Part shown: piece after piece, positions 1-10,034 of the stretch
How the letters are laid out: every line of letters starts with the position of its first letter
How positions within the stretch are numbered: the stretch's first letter is position 1
From: Rhizobiales bacterium SYSU XM002
Lineage (GTDB): Bacteria > Pseudomonadota > Alphaproteobacteria > Rhizobiales > Beijerinckiaceae
DNA: 64,000 bases
Direction: 5' to 3'
Assembly (NCBI GenBank): GCA_009846685.1
Contig: VWVY01000001.1
Location: forward strand, 372,001 to 436,000
The notes under the pieces: model-generated
Seen by the model: the letters and a program-made list of their open reading frames with translations, nothing else
Told to the model about the DNA's origin: nothing
The model's database searches: none
Translations under genes and position numbers: made by a program

Positions 1-879
1 AAAAGCAATGGCGAGCGTCGCCAGCGGATAGAGCGGATTGGTCAGCCGGTCATGCAGTTCGGCGCGGAAACGTCCGTAAATCGATTTCACGAAATCGTCG
101 TTGCGGTTGATGAACAGCAATTCCCAGGTGGTGCGCTCGCGCGGCTTGAGGTTGTATTTTCCAGTCGCCTGCTCGAACTGGTCGAGATCGAAAACGTAGC
201 GCTCGAAGGCGATGATCGCGCTGTCGCGCTGCGTCGGGCTCTGCCGCTGCATCGAGCCCTTGTCGAGGATGAGGTAGGTCCGTCCTTCGATCTCGGTGAC
301 GAGGCCACGCGAGGCGAGGTAGGTCGCGGTCGATTTCGGATCGCGCGAGTCGTTGATCATCACCCCGCCCATCGCCCCGCCGGGCAGGCGCTGATGGTAA
401 TGGAACATAATGCCCTGATCGAGCTGGATGAACTTCCCGTCCTGAACAATGCGCGTCACCACATCGGCGCGGATCTTGGTGACAAGCGTGCGCAGGGCAC
501 GGAAACTCTCCGGCATGACATAGATCGAGATCGAGCCGACAAGAAGCGAGACAAACAATGTCAGCACAAGCAGGGGGCGCAACAGCGTGCGCGGCGCGGT
601 GCCGGCGGCATTCATCACGATCAGCTCGCTGTCGCCGTTGAGACGGTTGAGCGTGTAGAGGATGGCGATAAACAGCGCGAGCGGTGCGATCACCATGATA
701 AGCGCCGGCAGTGAGAACAGCGTCACTTTGAGGAAGATGAGGAAGGTCTGCCCCTTACCGGTGACGAGGTTGAGCTCGCGCAGCGCCTGCGTCAGCCAGA
801 TGACAGCCGTCAGCGCTCCGATGCACACGAGAAATGCGCTCGCGGCGATCCTGAGAATGTAACGCTCGATCAACGGCAT
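1..879 (-). CDS. lptF: LPS export permease LptF (3' part cut by window edge)
   Basis: Inner-membrane permease subunit of the LptB2FG transporter, which extracts lipopolysaccharide from the inner membrane for transport to the cell surface. The frame is open from the ATG at 877-879 to the window edge, giving 293 codons; roughly the last quarter of the protein is missing. Two N-terminal hydrophobic segments (about residues 10-30 and 45-78), the conserved LNGDSELIVMNAAG stretch that follows them, and a late ELHDRLTNPLYPLA segment are typical of LptF/LptG. A GGGGGA ribosome-binding site lies about 12 bases upstream of the start. It is divergent from pepA, the usual arrangement in Hyphomicrobiales, where lptG normally follows lptF beyond this edge. 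Confidence 0.9.
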   Translation of the reverse strand, partial: MPLIERYILRIAASAFLVCIGALTAVIWLTQALRELNLVTGKGQTFLIFLKVTLFSLPALIMVIAPLALFIAILYTLNRLNGDSELIVMNAAGTAPRTLLRPLLVLTLFVSLLVGSISIYVMPESFRALRTLVTKIRADVVTRIVQDGKFIQLDQGIMFHYHQRLPGGAMGGVMINDSRDPKSTATYLASRGLVTEIEGRTYLILDKGSMQRQSPTQRDSAIIAFERYVFDLDQFEQATGKYNLKPRERTTWELLFINRNDDFVKSIYGRFRAELHDRLTNPLYPLATLAIAF

Positions 880-1068
880 CCGGTGCGGTTTCCCCCCGGC
901 GCCTGTTTGACCCGAAATTGCGGCGACAGCAAGCCGCGCCGATCGTCAAACGCGCAATTTGAACCCTTGCCGCAGCCGCAAAAGCGCTCCAACTTCATCC
1001 GCGATCGTCCATGATTCCGCCTGCTTCGCACGCCATTCCCGGCGCGGAAGGCGCCGAAAGGAAATCCG

Positions 1069-2568
1069 ATGTCCAATCCCCTGAAAATCGCCGTCGCCGG
1101 GCTCGACGAGACCTTCGGACCGGTAGTGACCGTGTTCGTCGGCAAGGAAGGCGCAGTTGCGCCATCCGTCGCCAAGCGTCTCGGCAAGGTGTTGAGCGCG
1201 CGGATCGCCACCGCGGTCGCTGCCGACAGTTTTCAGGCGAAATCCGGCTCGGCGCTCGTCCTGCCGGCCGAAGCCGGGCTAGGCGACAAGCCGGCGACGC
1301 TCGTGCTGATCGGTGCAGAAAAAGGCGAGGGCGCCCGCGACTTCCTCAAGCTCGGCGGGCAGATCCGGGCGAAGCTTCCAGCGAACCGCGACGTGACACT
1401 CATCGCCGCCCTGCCGGACGGTGACATGGCCCCGGTAGACATCGCCGAGATGGCTCTGGGGATGCGACTCGCGGCCTACAAGTTCGATCGCTACCAGACG
1501 AAGAAAAAACCGGACGAGCCCGAGCAGAAGAACACGGCCGTGACGCTGCTTGCTGCCAATGCCGCGGCCGCCCGCAAGGAACTCAAGGTGCGCGACGCGG
1601 TCTATGCCGGCGTCGAACTTGCGCGCGATCTCGTCAACGAGCCGCCGAACGTGCTCACGCCAGGAGAATTTGCCAGGCGCGCGGCCGCGCTGGAGAAGCT
1701 CGGTGTCGAGATCGACGTTCTCGGCGAGAAGGAACTCAAGAAACTCGGCATGCGCGCGCTGCTCGGCGTCGGGCAAGGCTCTGCCGAGGAGAGCCATGTC
1801 GTCATCATGAAATGGCTCGGCGGCAAGGACGAGAAGGCCGCTCCGATCGCTTTCGTCGGCAAGGGCGTGGTGTTCGATACCGGCGGCATTTCCATCAAGC
1901 CCGCGCAGGGCATGGAGGACATGAAGGGCGATATGGGCGGCGCGGCGGCGGTCGTCGGCCTCATGCACACGCTTGCGGCCCGTAAGGCGCGCGCCAATGT
2001 CATCGGCGTGATCGGCCTCGTCGAGAATATGCCGGACGGCAAGGCGCAGCGTCCGGGCGATATCGTCACCTCGATGTCCGGCCAGACGATCGAGATCATC
2101 AACACCGACGCCGAAGGGCGGTTGGTGCTGGCGGATATCCTCTGGCATACCAAACAGAAGTTCAATCCGAAGTTCATGGTCAATCTCGCAACCCTTACGG
2201 GCGCGATCATGGTCGCGCTCGGGCAGGAGATGGCGGGGCTGTTCTCGAACAACGATGAACTCGCGGCCAACCTCGCCAAGGCCGGCACCGCGACCGGCGA
2301 GAAGCTGTGGCGGATGCCGCTCGGGCCGGAATACGACAAGATCATCGATTCCAAGTTCGCCGATGTGAAGAACTCCGGCGGGCGCTTCGGTGGATCGATC
2401 ACGGCGGCGCAGTTCCTCCAGCGCTTTGTCGATGGCTGCCCCTGGGCGCATCTCGACATCGCCGGCACGGCGATGGGCTCGCCGCAGACGGACATCAACA
2501 AGTCCTGGGGCTCGGGCTTCGGCGTCCGCCTGCTCGACCGGCTGGTCGCTGACAATTACGAAGCCTGA
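1069..2568 (+). CDS. pepA: Leucyl aminopeptidase (M17)
   Basis: Cytosolic metallo-aminopeptidase that releases N-terminal residues, especially leucine, from peptides. The 499-residue length is normal for the family. The catalytic half carries the M17 signature NTDAEGRL at residues 345-352 and the metal-binding segment [10 protein letters not shown] starting near residue 264, where Lys265 and Asp270 are expected two-zinc ligands. The N-terminal domain (about residues 1-160) is the less conserved macro-like domain. The start has GGAAAGGAAATCC just upstream. One base separates its stop from holC, so the two are co-transcribed, as in many proteobacteria. The 189-base gap to lptF holds the divergent promoters; no other feature was recognised there. 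Confidence 0.97.
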   Translation: MSNPLKIAVAGLDETFGPVVTVFVGKEGAVAPSVAKRLGKVLSARIATAVAADSFQAKSGSALVLPAEAGLGDKPATLVLIGAEKGEGARDFLKLGGQIRAKLPANRDVTLIAALPDGDMAPVDIAEMALGMRLAAYKFDRYQTKKKPDEPEQKNTAVTLLAANAAAARKELKVRDAVYAGVELARDLVNEPPNVLTPGEFARRAAALEKLGVEIDVLGEKELKKLGMRALLGVGQGSAEESHVVIMKWLGGKDEKAAPIAFVGKGVVFDTGGISIKPAQGMEDMKGDMGGAAAVVGLMHTLAARKARANVIGVIGLVENMPDGKAQRPGDIVTSMSGQTIEIINTDAEGRLVLADILWHTKQKFNPKFMVNLATLTGAIMVALGQEMAGLFSNNDELAANLAKAGTATGEKLWRMPLGPEYDKIIDSKFADVKNSGGRFGGSITAAQFLQRFVDGCPWAHLDIAGTAMGSPQTDINKSWGSGFGVRLLDRLVADNYEA

Positions 2569-2569
2569 A

Positions 2570-3016
2570 ATGACCGATATTCTATTCTATCACCTTCAGG
2601 GTCAGCGCCTCGAAAAGGCGCTGCCGCAGCTTGTCGAGAAGGCGGTCGAGAAGGGTTGGAACGCCGTCATCCGCTCCGGAACCGAGGAACGCCTTGCCGT
2701 GATCGACGAAGCGCTCTGGAGCTACAAGGAAGACAGCTTCCTGCCACACGGTCGCGAGGAGGAGGGCGATGCCGAGCATCAGCCGATCCTGCTGACAACG
2801 AAAGATACGCGCGTCAACGAAGCCGAGGTGCTGTTCCTGATCGACCGCGCGCCTCTGCCTGCGGCCTACGACTTCGAGCGCATCGTGCTGATGTTCGATG
2901 GCGACGACGGCGAGGCACTCGACGAAGCACGCGCGGCGTGGAAGACCATCAAGGGCCTCGGCCATCCCGCGACCTATTGGCAGCAGGAGGGTGGGCGCTG
3001 GGTAAAGAAGGCGTGA
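2570..3016 (+). CDS. holC: DNA polymerase III chi subunit
   Basis: Accessory subunit of the clamp-loader complex that contacts single-stranded DNA-binding protein during replication. The 148-residue protein beginning MTDILFYHLQ fits the HolC fold: an N-terminal beta strand, a long amphipathic helix (LEKALPQLVEKAVEKGW), and a C-terminal ATYWQQ..GRWVKKA end. I chose the ATG at 2570, one base after the pepA stop, because this is the conserved HolC N-terminus; a longer open frame upstream is only overlap with pepA. The pepA-holC pair is an old and widespread operon. Most alphaproteobacteria lack an obvious psi partner (HolD), and none is seen here. Confidence 0.93.
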   Translation: MTDILFYHLQGQRLEKALPQLVEKAVEKGWNAVIRSGTEERLAVIDEALWSYKEDSFLPHGREEEGDAEHQPILLTTKDTRVNEAEVLFLIDRAPLPAAYDFERIVLMFDGDDGEALDEARAAWKTIKGLGHPATYWQQEGGRWVKKA

Positions 3017-3035
3017 GAACCCGGAACATCGCCCC

Positions 3036-3461
3036 ATGAACGTCCAGGAACTGATCCAGCAATTTCTTCTGTCCGGCACGCCGATCGATACGGCGTGGAA
3101 CATGTTCATCTTCGTGCACATCACACTCGTCGGAGGCATCTACGCGATGAAGCGCAAGATGACGACGCTCGAACGCCTGTTCGTGACGCTGTTCTATTCC
3201 GTATTCGGCTGGCTGAACTGGAGCGCGCTGACGGCGGGGTACAGGCTGTACAATGCTTTCCTGATCGATATCCGTGCGGCCGGGAAGGGTGGTTCGCTCT
3301 ACAACGCGACCTATGACGTGCTGACGAACTACGGCACCGGCGACCGCACGTTGCTGGTCTCGATCATCCATGTCACGGCTTGGGTTCTGGTGGTGCTGTT
3401 CATCGTCACCGAGAGCCGGATTCCACACAAGAAAACGCCGGCAGTCGCCGGCGAAGCGTGA
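3036..3461 (+). CDS. Hypothetical three-helix membrane protein
   Basis: I do not recognise a named family. The 141-residue protein has three likely transmembrane helices, at about residues 20-38, 48-66 and 106-125. They are separated by a basic loop (KRKM at 39-42) and a longer polar loop (about 70-104) that contains a YNATYDVLTNYGTGDR segment. The gene starts 19 bases after holC on the same strand and is probably the last gene of the pepA-holC unit. A GC-rich inverted repeat (GGCCGC/GGCGGCC) around 3480-3500 overlaps the end of the convergent downstream gene and could limit readthrough. No catalytic motif is visible. Confidence 0.75.
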   Translation: MNVQELIQQFLLSGTPIDTAWNMFIFVHITLVGGIYAMKRKMTTLERLFVTLFYSVFGWLNWSALTAGYRLYNAFLIDIRAAGKGGSLYNATYDVLTNYGTGDRTLLVSIIHVTAWVLVVLFIVTESRIPHKKTPAVAGEA

Positions 3462-3491
3462 GCGGAAGAGGGGACGGACGTCGGCCGCGCC

Positions 3492-4364
3492 TCAGGCGGC
3501 CTTTGCCCACCGCTCGAACTCGGGCGCCAGCGCATACATGTGCTTGTATTGCAGCATCTGCTTGGCGATCAGCTTGCGTCGCATCTTGAGCGAAGGGCAT
3601 TCATCCGCGCGCATCAGGGGACTGTTCATCGCCGGGGTCGCCTTGGACTGGAATTCGAGTGCGATCGAGATCCGCGGTTCGCCCGCCCGTGCGGTGGCAT
3701 GGGCGCCCCAGTGGATGACGTTCTGATCCCAGACGAACATCGTTCCAGCCTTGGCCGGCAGGGCGCGGATGTCCTGAAGCTTGAACGCATGCGGCATCTG
3801 CATGTTGTTCGGATTCCGGAAATGCGGATCGCGATCCGCCGGCACGATATACATGCAGCCGTTGAGCGGCGTGGCATCGGTCAATGGGATCCACGCCGTT
3901 ACGGACTTCGGCGACCAGTCGGGAAACATCGCGCCGGCCCCCTTGTCGCGATGCGGCCCCCAACCGGCTTCCTCCTTGCGGGGATCGACATGCCAGCACC
4001 AGAAATCGGGCAGGCGGGCATAGTCGCCGCCAAGCGCCGGCTTCAGCAGGGGATCGAGTGCGGTATAGATCGCCCAGAACTCGTCGTAGAGGAAAGCGAG
4101 AACGGTCGGCAGTTCCTGATGCGCGAGATTGCGCACGAGATCGGCCATTGCCGCGACATCGAACCGTTGGAAGGCTGCATCGACCTCGAAGTAACCCTCG
4201 CGCTTGAGACGCGCCTGCCGGTCCTCCAGTTCTTCGAAGGAAAGAGGCACGCGCGTTACGTTCTTGCAGAATGCCTCATCCTCGATATGCAGTTTCGGCG
4301 CGAGACGCTTGAGAAACCCCGTGTCCTTGAGACGGTCGAGCGTGATCTTGCCATCGAACAGCAT
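3492..4364 (-). CDS. Phytanoyl-CoA dioxygenase (PhyH) family protein
   Basis: Predicted non-haem Fe(II)/2-oxoglutarate-dependent oxygenase. The 290-residue protein shows the facial-triad pattern: His138 and Asp140 in GPHRDKG, a distal His218 in NVIHWGAH, and Arg231 in EPRISIALEF as the likely 2-oxoglutarate carboxylate ligand. The double-stranded beta-helix core spans roughly residues 120-240. The substrate cannot be inferred, because PhyH-fold enzymes act on lipids, amino acids and small metabolites. It is a single gene, convergent with the preceding membrane protein and with its start facing the 3' end of the ABC-F gene, so context gives no functional clue. Confidence 0.85.
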   Translation of the reverse strand: MLFDGKITLDRLKDTGFLKRLAPKLHIEDEAFCKNVTRVPLSFEELEDRQARLKREGYFEVDAAFQRFDVAAMADLVRNLAHQELPTVLAFLYDEFWAIYTALDPLLKPALGGDYARLPDFWCWHVDPRKEEAGWGPHRDKGAGAMFPDWSPKSVTAWIPLTDATPLNGCMYIVPADRDPHFRNPNNMQMPHAFKLQDIRALPAKAGTMFVWDQNVIHWGAHATARAGEPRISIALEFQSKATPAMNSPLMRADECPSLKMRRKLIAKQMLQYKHMYALAPEFERWAKAA

Positions 4365-4461
4365 CGGATTCTCCTGTCGCGAACGGGTGGCGATTCTTCC
4401 ATAACCCGGAACCGACAGAAGAATGGGCGACGAAGCCTAAGGCTCCGTTAACTATAACGCT

Positions 4462-6330
4462 TCACGCGCCTTCGATTTCCCCCATGACCTCAAGCCATTC
4501 CTCTTCGGTCGCCGCAACGCGCTCGGCGAGGGCAGCGCGGTCCTTGGCGATCTGGGTCGCGCGCTCCGGCGCCTTGGCGAAAATGTCAGGATTGGCGAGC
4601 GCTTCGTCGGCGCGGGCAAGGAGGGTGTTGAATTTTTCGAGCTGACTTTCGAGCGCTTTCGCCCTCTCGCGCAAGGGCTTGAGGTTGGCGCGCTTCTCCG
4701 CCGCCTCGCGACGGGCCGAAGGGGCCGCGCCGTTGCTGCCGTTCTCGCGTTTGCCCGGCTCGGTACCGCGTGCGGACACGATCATCGCCTCGTAATCGTC
4801 AAGATCGCCGTCGAAGGTCTTCACCCCGCCATCGGCAACGAGCCACAGCCGATCGCAGGACGCGTCGAGGATCGCGCGATCGTGGCTGACGATGATGACC
4901 GCACCCTTGTATTCCGCCAGCGCCTCGACCAGCGCCTCACGCATCGGAATGTCGAGGTGGTTGGTCGGTTCGTCGAGAATGAGGAGGTGAGGGCCGTCGA
5001 ACGCCGCGAGGCCGAGCAGAAGCCGCGCCTTCTCGCCGCCCGAAAGTCTCGCGATCTCGGTATCCGCCTTGTCGACACCAAAGCCGAGTTGGGCGGTCTT
5101 GGCGCGCACCTGCGCTTCACCCGCCTGCGGCATCCGGCGGCGCACGAGGAGGTAGGGTGTGTCGCTCTCCGAAAGTTCGTCGAGCTGGTGCTGCGCGAAA
5201 TAGGCGACATCAAGCTTGGCCGCCCGCGTTACCGTGCCGGACATCGCCGCAAGTCTGCCCGCGATCAGCTTCACCAGCGTCGATTTGCCGTTGCCGTTCT
5301 GGCCGAGAAGGCCGATGCGGTCGTCGTCGGAGATGAACAGGTTGAGGTTTCGAAGCACCACACGTTCGCCATAGCCGACGGACGCGCCCTCCATCGCAAC
5401 GATCGGCGGTGCGAGCGCCTTTACCGGATTGGGCAAGTGGAGGCGGGCGGCTTCCTCGGCCGAGAAGGTTGCGACCGGCCCGAGCTTCTCAAGTTGCTTG
5501 ACGCGGCTCTGCGCCTGCTTGGCCTTAGAGGCCTTGGCCTTGAAGCGGTCGATGAAAGCCTGCAGATGCGCGCGCTGCGCGGCGAGCTTGTCCGCCTCTT
5601 TCTCTGCGAGCATGGCCTTCTCGGCACGCTGACGGGCAAAATTCGCATAGTTGCCCCGGTAGAGCGTCATCTTGCCGCGGTCGAGGTGGAGGATGTGGTC
5701 GCACACCTCGTCGAGGAAATCCTTGTCGTGGCTGACGACCAGCAGCGTATGTGGATAACGCTTCAGATGCGCCTTGAGCCAGATTGCACCTTCGATATCG
5801 AGGTAGTTGGTCGGCTCGTCCAGCAGCAGCATGTCCGGTTCGAGAAACAGCATTGCCGCGAGCGAAACGCGCATGCGCCAGCCGCCAGAGAAATCCGAGC
5901 AGGGCCGCGCCTGTGCCTCGGCATCGAAGCCGAGGCCGGCAAGAATACCTGCCGCGCGTGCCGGGGCGGCATGCGCGCCGATATCGGCGAGCCGCGTCTG
6001 GATTTCGGCGATGCGGTGCGGATCGGTCGCTGTCTCGGCCTCGGCGAGAAGCGCGGCACGCTCAGTATCCGCCGCGAGAACGTAGTCAAGGAGCGAAACG
6101 GGACCGCCCGGTGCCTCTTGCGCCACATGGCCCATGCGGGCCCCGCGCGGCAACGAGAACGAGCCCGATTCCGCCGCGATCTCGCCGAGCAGGAGCCGGA
6201 ACAGCGTCGACTTGCCGCAGCCATTGCGCCCCACGAGCCCGCAGCGTGCGCCGTTGGGCAGGGCGACGGAGGCATGGTCGATCAGAAGGCGCGGGCCGAG
6301 GCGGTAAGTGAAATCAGAGAGCGAAAGCAT
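4462..6330 (-). CDS. ABC-F family ATPase (Uup/YheS type)
   Basis: Soluble twin-ABC protein without membrane domain; ABC-F proteins act on ribosomes to resolve stalled or misplaced tRNA states. The 622-residue protein has Walker A at residues 34-42 (GRNGCGKST), a first signature in FSGGWRMR, a first Walker B ending [11 protein letters not shown], then a charged interdomain linker with the KAKQAQSR element that reaches the P-site tRNA. The second ABC domain has [18 protein letters not shown] and [13 protein letters not shown]-terminal charged coiled-coil extension (about 540-622) fits Uup/YheS rather than EttA. I chose the ATG at 6330 (MLSLSDF) because the domain begins there; the longer frame upstream runs into the intergenic region toward ndk. 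Confidence 0.93.
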   Translation of the reverse strand: MLSLSDFTYRLGPRLLIDHASVALPNGARCGLVGRNGCGKSTLFRLLLGEIAAESGSFSLPRGARMGHVAQEAPGGPVSLLDYVLAADTERAALLAEAETATDPHRIAEIQTRLADIGAHAAPARAAGILAGLGFDAEAQARPCSDFSGGWRMRVSLAAMLFLEPDMLLLDEPTNYLDIEGAIWLKAHLKRYPHTLLVVSHDKDFLDEVCDHILHLDRGKMTLYRGNYANFARQRAEKAMLAEKEADKLAAQRAHLQAFIDRFKAKASKAKQAQSRVKQLEKLGPVATFSAEEAARLHLPNPVKALAPPIVAMEGASVGYGERVVLRNLNLFISDDDRIGLLGQNGNGKSTLVKLIAGRLAAMSGTVTRAAKLDVAYFAQHQLDELSESDTPYLLVRRRMPQAGEAQVRAKTAQLGFGVDKADTEIARLSGGEKARLLLGLAAFDGPHLLILDEPTNHLDIPMREALVEALAEYKGAVIIVSHDRAILDASCDRLWLVADGGVKTFDGDLDDYEAMIVSARGTEPGKRENGSNGAAPSARREAAEKRANLKPLRERAKALESQLEKFNTLLARADEALANPDIFAKAPERATQIAKDRAALAERVAATEEEWLEVMGEIEGA

Positions 6331-6461
6331 GGCTCGCCATAAACCATGCGCGCGGACGAGAAAACGGGTACGACGCGATTTTCGCGTGGCCCCCTTGTCA
6401 TCAGCAGGCGCGGCGGGGTATGGCCCGCACACCGAATTTCAAACGAGTGAGCCTGACAAGA

Positions 6462-6884
6462 ATGAGCATCCAGCGCACCTTCTCGATCATCAAGCCGGAC
6501 GCAACCGAGCGGAACCTCACCGGCGCGGTCAATGCCGTCATCGAATCCGCCGGGCTCCGGATCGTCGCACAGAAGCGCCTGCTGATGTCGCGCCGCGAAG
6601 CCGAGACCTTCTATGCCGTCCACAAGGAGCGCCCGTTCTTCGGCGAACTCGTCGACTTCATGACCTCCGGCCCGGTCGTCGTGCAGGTTCTCGAAGGCGA
6701 GAATGCCGTGATGCGCTATCGCGACGTGATGGGCGCCACCAACCCGGCGAATGCCGCCGAAGGCACCATCCGCAAGAAATTCGCCCGTTCGATCGGCGAA
6801 AACTCGGTTCACGGCTCGGACTCGCCGGAGAACGCCGCGATCGAGATCGCGCAGTTTTTCTCGGGCAACGAGATCGTCGGCTGA
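6462..6884 (+). CDS. ndk: Nucleoside diphosphate kinase
   Basis: Transfers the gamma phosphate between nucleoside triphosphates and diphosphates through a phosphohistidine. The 140-residue product is exactly the usual length, with the SIIKPDA N-terminus and the active-site NSVHGSD, in which His117 is phosphorylated. The start at 6462 (MSIQRTF) is the conserved one; an in-frame ATG 42 bases upstream would add a non-conserved basic extension. It is divergent from the ABC-F gene with 131 bases between them, and an intrinsic terminator follows directly, so it is probably monocistronic. Confidence 0.97.
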   Translation: MSIQRTFSIIKPDATERNLTGAVNAVIESAGLRIVAQKRLLMSRREAETFYAVHKERPFFGELVDFMTSGPVVVQVLEGENAVMRYRDVMGATNPANAAEGTIRKKFARSIGENSVHGSDSPENAAIEIAQFFSGNEIVG

Positions 6885-6914
6885 TCAAAGCCGCCTTCGC
6901 CACAGAGCGTTTGG

Positions 6915-6941
6915 AGGCCGGGAAATGTCCCGGCCTTTTTT
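6915..6941 (+). terminator. Rho-independent terminator after ndk
   Basis: A perfect 9-base-pair stem (AGGCCGGGA paired with TCCCGGCCT) with a 4-base loop AATG is followed by a run of six T. It begins 30 bases after the ndk stop and separates ndk from the downstream exporter gene. Confidence 0.9.
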
Positions 6942-7028
6942 ATTGATGGATCACCGCAAAACTTTGATTGGTCGCGCGGCCCGGCGCACGCTATCGCTAG
7001 GACAACTGTTACAGAACCGGATGCTCGC

Positions 7029-7907
7029 TTGTCCCCCCGCGATACCCTCCTGGCCCTTCTCGTGATGATGGTCTGGGGCGCCAATTTTGTCGCCATCAAG
7101 ATCGGCGTCGAGAGCGTTCCGCCCCTGTTCCTCACGGGGCTGAGGTTTTTCTTCACCTTCCTGCCGGCAGCGTTTTTCATCCGCCGCCCGCCGGTTGCCT
7201 GGTGGCTGATCGCCCTGTTTGGAATCCTCCTCGGTGTCGTGAAGTTCGGGCTGGTATTCAGCGCCGTGAAGCTCGGGATGCCGGCAGGACTGACCTCGCT
7301 GCTGATGCAGCTGCAGGTGTTTTTCACGCTCGGACTCGCTTTCATTTTCTTCGGTGAGGCCCCGACGCGGATGCAGGCGCTTGGCGCGGCGGTCGCCTTC
7401 GCGGGGATCGGCATTTTCGCGATCGAACGCGTTCAGGGCGCCTTGCCGCTGATCCCGTTCCTGATGGTCATCGGCGCATCCCTTACCTGGGGGTTGGCGA
7501 ACATCACGATCAAGAAGGCGGGGAAGGTCGATACGCTTGCCTTCCTCGTCTGGTCGAGCCTGTTCTCGCCGCTGCCGCTGTTCCTGCTCTCGGCAGTGTT
7601 CGATGGTCCGACCGCGATGATCGCCTCGATCTCACCGCCGCGACTCGACGCGACACTGGCGCTGGCGTTTATCGTTGGCCCCTCGACACTTTTCGCTTTC
7701 GCAATGTGGAACGGTCTCCTGACGCGCTACCCGACCAGCACCGCTGCACCGTTCGCGCTGCTCGTGCCGGTGTTCGGCATCCTCGCGGGATCAGTGCTGC
7801 TCGGCGAACCTTTCACCCTGCTCGCGATGCTCGGCAGCGGGGTTGTCTTCGCGGGACTTCTCATCAATGTATTCGGTGACCGGCTGGTGCGAATCCTCCG
7901 GGCATGA
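7029..7907 (+). CDS. EamA family metabolite exporter
   Basis: Ten-helix drug/metabolite-superfamily transporter built from two EamA repeats (about residues 5-135 and 145-285). The N-terminal VWGANFVAIKIGVES motif and the second-repeat TWGLANITIKKAG motif are characteristic, and the 292-residue length is normal. The closest characterised relatives by appearance are O-acetylserine/cysteine exporters, but substrate assignment is inference. The start is a TTG at 7029; the ATG at 7021 is in another frame. Twenty-seven bases separate it from the molybdopterin oxidoreductase on the same strand, so they may be co-transcribed. Confidence 0.9.
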   Translation: MSPRDTLLALLVMMVWGANFVAIKIGVESVPPLFLTGLRFFFTFLPAAFFIRRPPVAWWLIALFGILLGVVKFGLVFSAVKLGMPAGLTSLLMQLQVFFTLGLAFIFFGEAPTRMQALGAAVAFAGIGIFAIERVQGALPLIPFLMVIGASLTWGLANITIKKAGKVDTLAFLVWSSLFSPLPLFLLSAVFDGPTAMIASISPPRLDATLALAFIVGPSTLFAFAMWNGLLTRYPTSTAAPFALLVPVFGILAGSVLLGEPFTLLAMLGSGVVFAGLLINVFGDRLVRILRA

Positions 7908-7934
7908 CTCCGCCATCGCCGCCTGCGAGTTGCC

Positions 7935-10034
7935 ATGAACGCGCCCGTCGCATCGCTCTTCCGCCCCTCCGTCTGCCCGCACGATTGTCCGAGCGCCTGT
8001 TCGCTTGATGTCGAGGTGCTTGGCAACAACCGCATCGGCCGGGTGCGGGGCCTTGCCGCCCAGAGCTACACGGCCGGCGTCATCTGCGCCAAGGTGGCGC
8101 GCTACTCGGAGCGCATCCATCACCCGGATCGCCTGACGAAGCCGTTGATGCGCTCGGGCCCGAAGGGCTCGGGCCAGTTCTGCGAGATCGGCTGGGACGA
8201 GGCACTGGACCGTGCGGCGGAGGCCTTCCTCGCGGCCGAGGCGAAGCACGGACCAGAAACCGTCTGGCCCTACTACTACGCCGGGACGATGGGTCTCGTG
8301 ATGCGGGACGGGATCCACCGCCTGCGCCATGTCAAGCGCTACTCCGGCATGTATGACACCATCTGCACCAACCCGGCTTGGACCGGTTTCGTCGCCGGAA
8401 CAGGGCGGCTGGCCGGCGTCGATCCGCGCGAGATGGCGAAATCGGATTGTGTCGTCATCTGGGGCACCAATCCGGTCCATACGCAGGTCAACGTGATGAC
8501 CCATGCGATCCGCGCCCGGAAGGAACGCGGCGCACCGATCGTCGCGGTCGATATCTACATGAACGAGACGATGAAGCAGGCCGATATCGCGCTGCTCGTC
8601 AAACCCGGCACCGACGGGGCGCTCGCCTCAAGCATCATGCATGTCCTGCTGCGGGATGGGCTTGCCGACCGCGCCTATCTCGGGAGCCACACCGATTTCT
8701 CGCCCGAATTCGAGGTGCATCTAGAAAGCCGAACGCCGGCATGGGCGGAGGCGATCTGTGGCGTTCCTGCCCATGAGATCGAATCGGTCGCCCGGCTCTT
8801 CGGCGAGAAGAAGCGCTGCTATTTCCGCCTCGGTTATGGCTTTTCGCGTCAGCGCAATGGTGCGGTCAACATGCACGCCGCGCTATGCATCCCGACGATG
8901 CTCGGCGCCTGGCAGCACGAAGGTGGCGGCGCGTTCCACTCGAATTCCGGTACCTACGGTATCTCCAAGCGTATGATCGAGGGGCTTGACGTCTTTGATC
9001 CCTCCGTGCGCCTGCTCGACCAGTCGCGGATCGGCGCGGTGCTGACGGGCGAGGCCGCCTCGCTCAAGAACGGCCCGCCCGTCACCGCGATGCTGATCCA
9101 GAACACCAACCCGATGAACGTGGCCCCGGAGCAGCGCAAGGTGCGCGCCGGCTTCGCCCGCGAGGATCTTTTCACTGTCGTCCACGAACAGTTCATGACC
9201 GAAACGGCCGCGATGGCGGATATCGTCCTGCCGGCGACGATGTTCATGGAGCACGACGATCTCTATCAGGGCGGCGGGCACACGCACATCATGCTCGGTC
9301 CGAAACTCGTCGAGCCGCCGGGCGCATGCCGTTCAAACCACGAGGTCATCTGCGCGCTCGCGAAACGGATCGGCGCGGAGCACCCGGGCTTCGCCATGTC
9401 GCCGCGCGAGCATATCGACTGGGCGCTGCGCCAGTCGAGCCGCGGCTCGCTCGAAGAACTGGAAAAGCAGGGCTTCATCGATACCGATCCGCCGTTTGAG
9501 CGCGCCCATTACATCACCGGATTCGGCCACCGCGATGGCAAGTTCCGCTTTGCGCCCGATTGGCTGAAGGTGCCGCTCAAGAACGACGGACCGATGGGGC
9601 CGGTGGCCGCGATACCCCGCTTTCCCGACCATTGGGCAGTGATTGAGGCAGACGATCCGGCGCTGCCGTTCCGCCTCGCGACCTCGCCCGCGCGCCAGTT
9701 CCTGAACTCGACCTTCACCGAGACGCCGGGCTCGATGGCGCGCGAGATCGCGCCCTCGCTGCTGATCCACCCCGAGGACGCCGATGCGCTCGGCCTCACC
9801 GAGGGAGAGGTGGCGGAGGTTTCCAACGCGCGCGGCAGCGTCGAACTCGCAATCCGGCGGTTCGACGGTCTCCGGCACGGCGTGGTGATCGCCGAAGGCA
9901 TTTTCCCGAACAAATCCCATCGCAGGGGCGAGGGAATCAACGTGCTGACCGGCGCCGATCAGGTCGCGCCGCGCGGCGGTGCGGCCTTCCACGACAACGC
10001 CGTGGCAATCCGCAAGGTTCAGGCGTCGGGGTAG
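7935..10034 (+). CDS. Molybdopterin-dependent oxidoreductase (DMSO reductase family)
   Basis: Predicted Mo/W-bisMGD enzyme of 699 residues with an N-terminal [4Fe-4S] site: Cys14, Cys18, Cys22 (CPHDCPSAC) and Cys51 (GVICAK). The large molybdopterin-binding domain follows (about 60-560, including the VIWGTNPVHTQVN nucleotide-binding stretch near residue 175), then the C-terminal molydopterin dinucleotide-binding barrel (about 575-695, starting near FRLATSPARQFLNS). No twin-arginine signal is present, so it is cytoplasmic. No electron-transfer or membrane subunit lies beside it. Such proteins are often annotated as formate dehydrogenase- or nitrate reductase-like, but substrate is not deducible. 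Its 3' end overlaps the convergent GST gene by 16 bases. Confidence 0.92.
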   Translation: MNAPVASLFRPSVCPHDCPSACSLDVEVLGNNRIGRVRGLAAQSYTAGVICAKVARYSERIHHPDRLTKPLMRSGPKGSGQFCEIGWDEALDRAAEAFLAAEAKHGPETVWPYYYAGTMGLVMRDGIHRLRHVKRYSGMYDTICTNPAWTGFVAGTGRLAGVDPREMAKSDCVVIWGTNPVHTQVNVMTHAIRARKERGAPIVAVDIYMNETMKQADIALLVKPGTDGALASSIMHVLLRDGLADRAYLGSHTDFSPEFEVHLESRTPAWAEAICGVPAHEIESVARLFGEKKRCYFRLGYGFSRQRNGAVNMHAALCIPTMLGAWQHEGGGAFHSNSGTYGISKRMIEGLDVFDPSVRLLDQSRIGAVLTGEAASLKNGPPVTAMLIQNTNPMNVAPEQRKVRAGFAREDLFTVVHEQFMTETAAMADIVLPATMFMEHDDLYQGGGHTHIMLGPKLVEPPGACRSNHEVICALAKRIGAEHPGFAMSPREHIDWALRQSSRGSLEELEKQGFIDTDPPFERAHYITGFGHRDGKFRFAPDWLKVPLKNDGPMGPVAAIPRFPDHWAVIEADDPALPFRLATSPARQFLNSTFTETPGSMAREIAPSLLIHPEDADALGLTEGEVAEVSNARGSVELAIRRFDGLRHGVVIAEGIFPNKSHRRGEGINVLTGADQVAPRGGAAFHDNAVAIRKVQASG

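Noticed and set aside
4882-6342. A 486-codon plus-strand frame
   Set aside because: Antisense shadow of the ABC-F gene.
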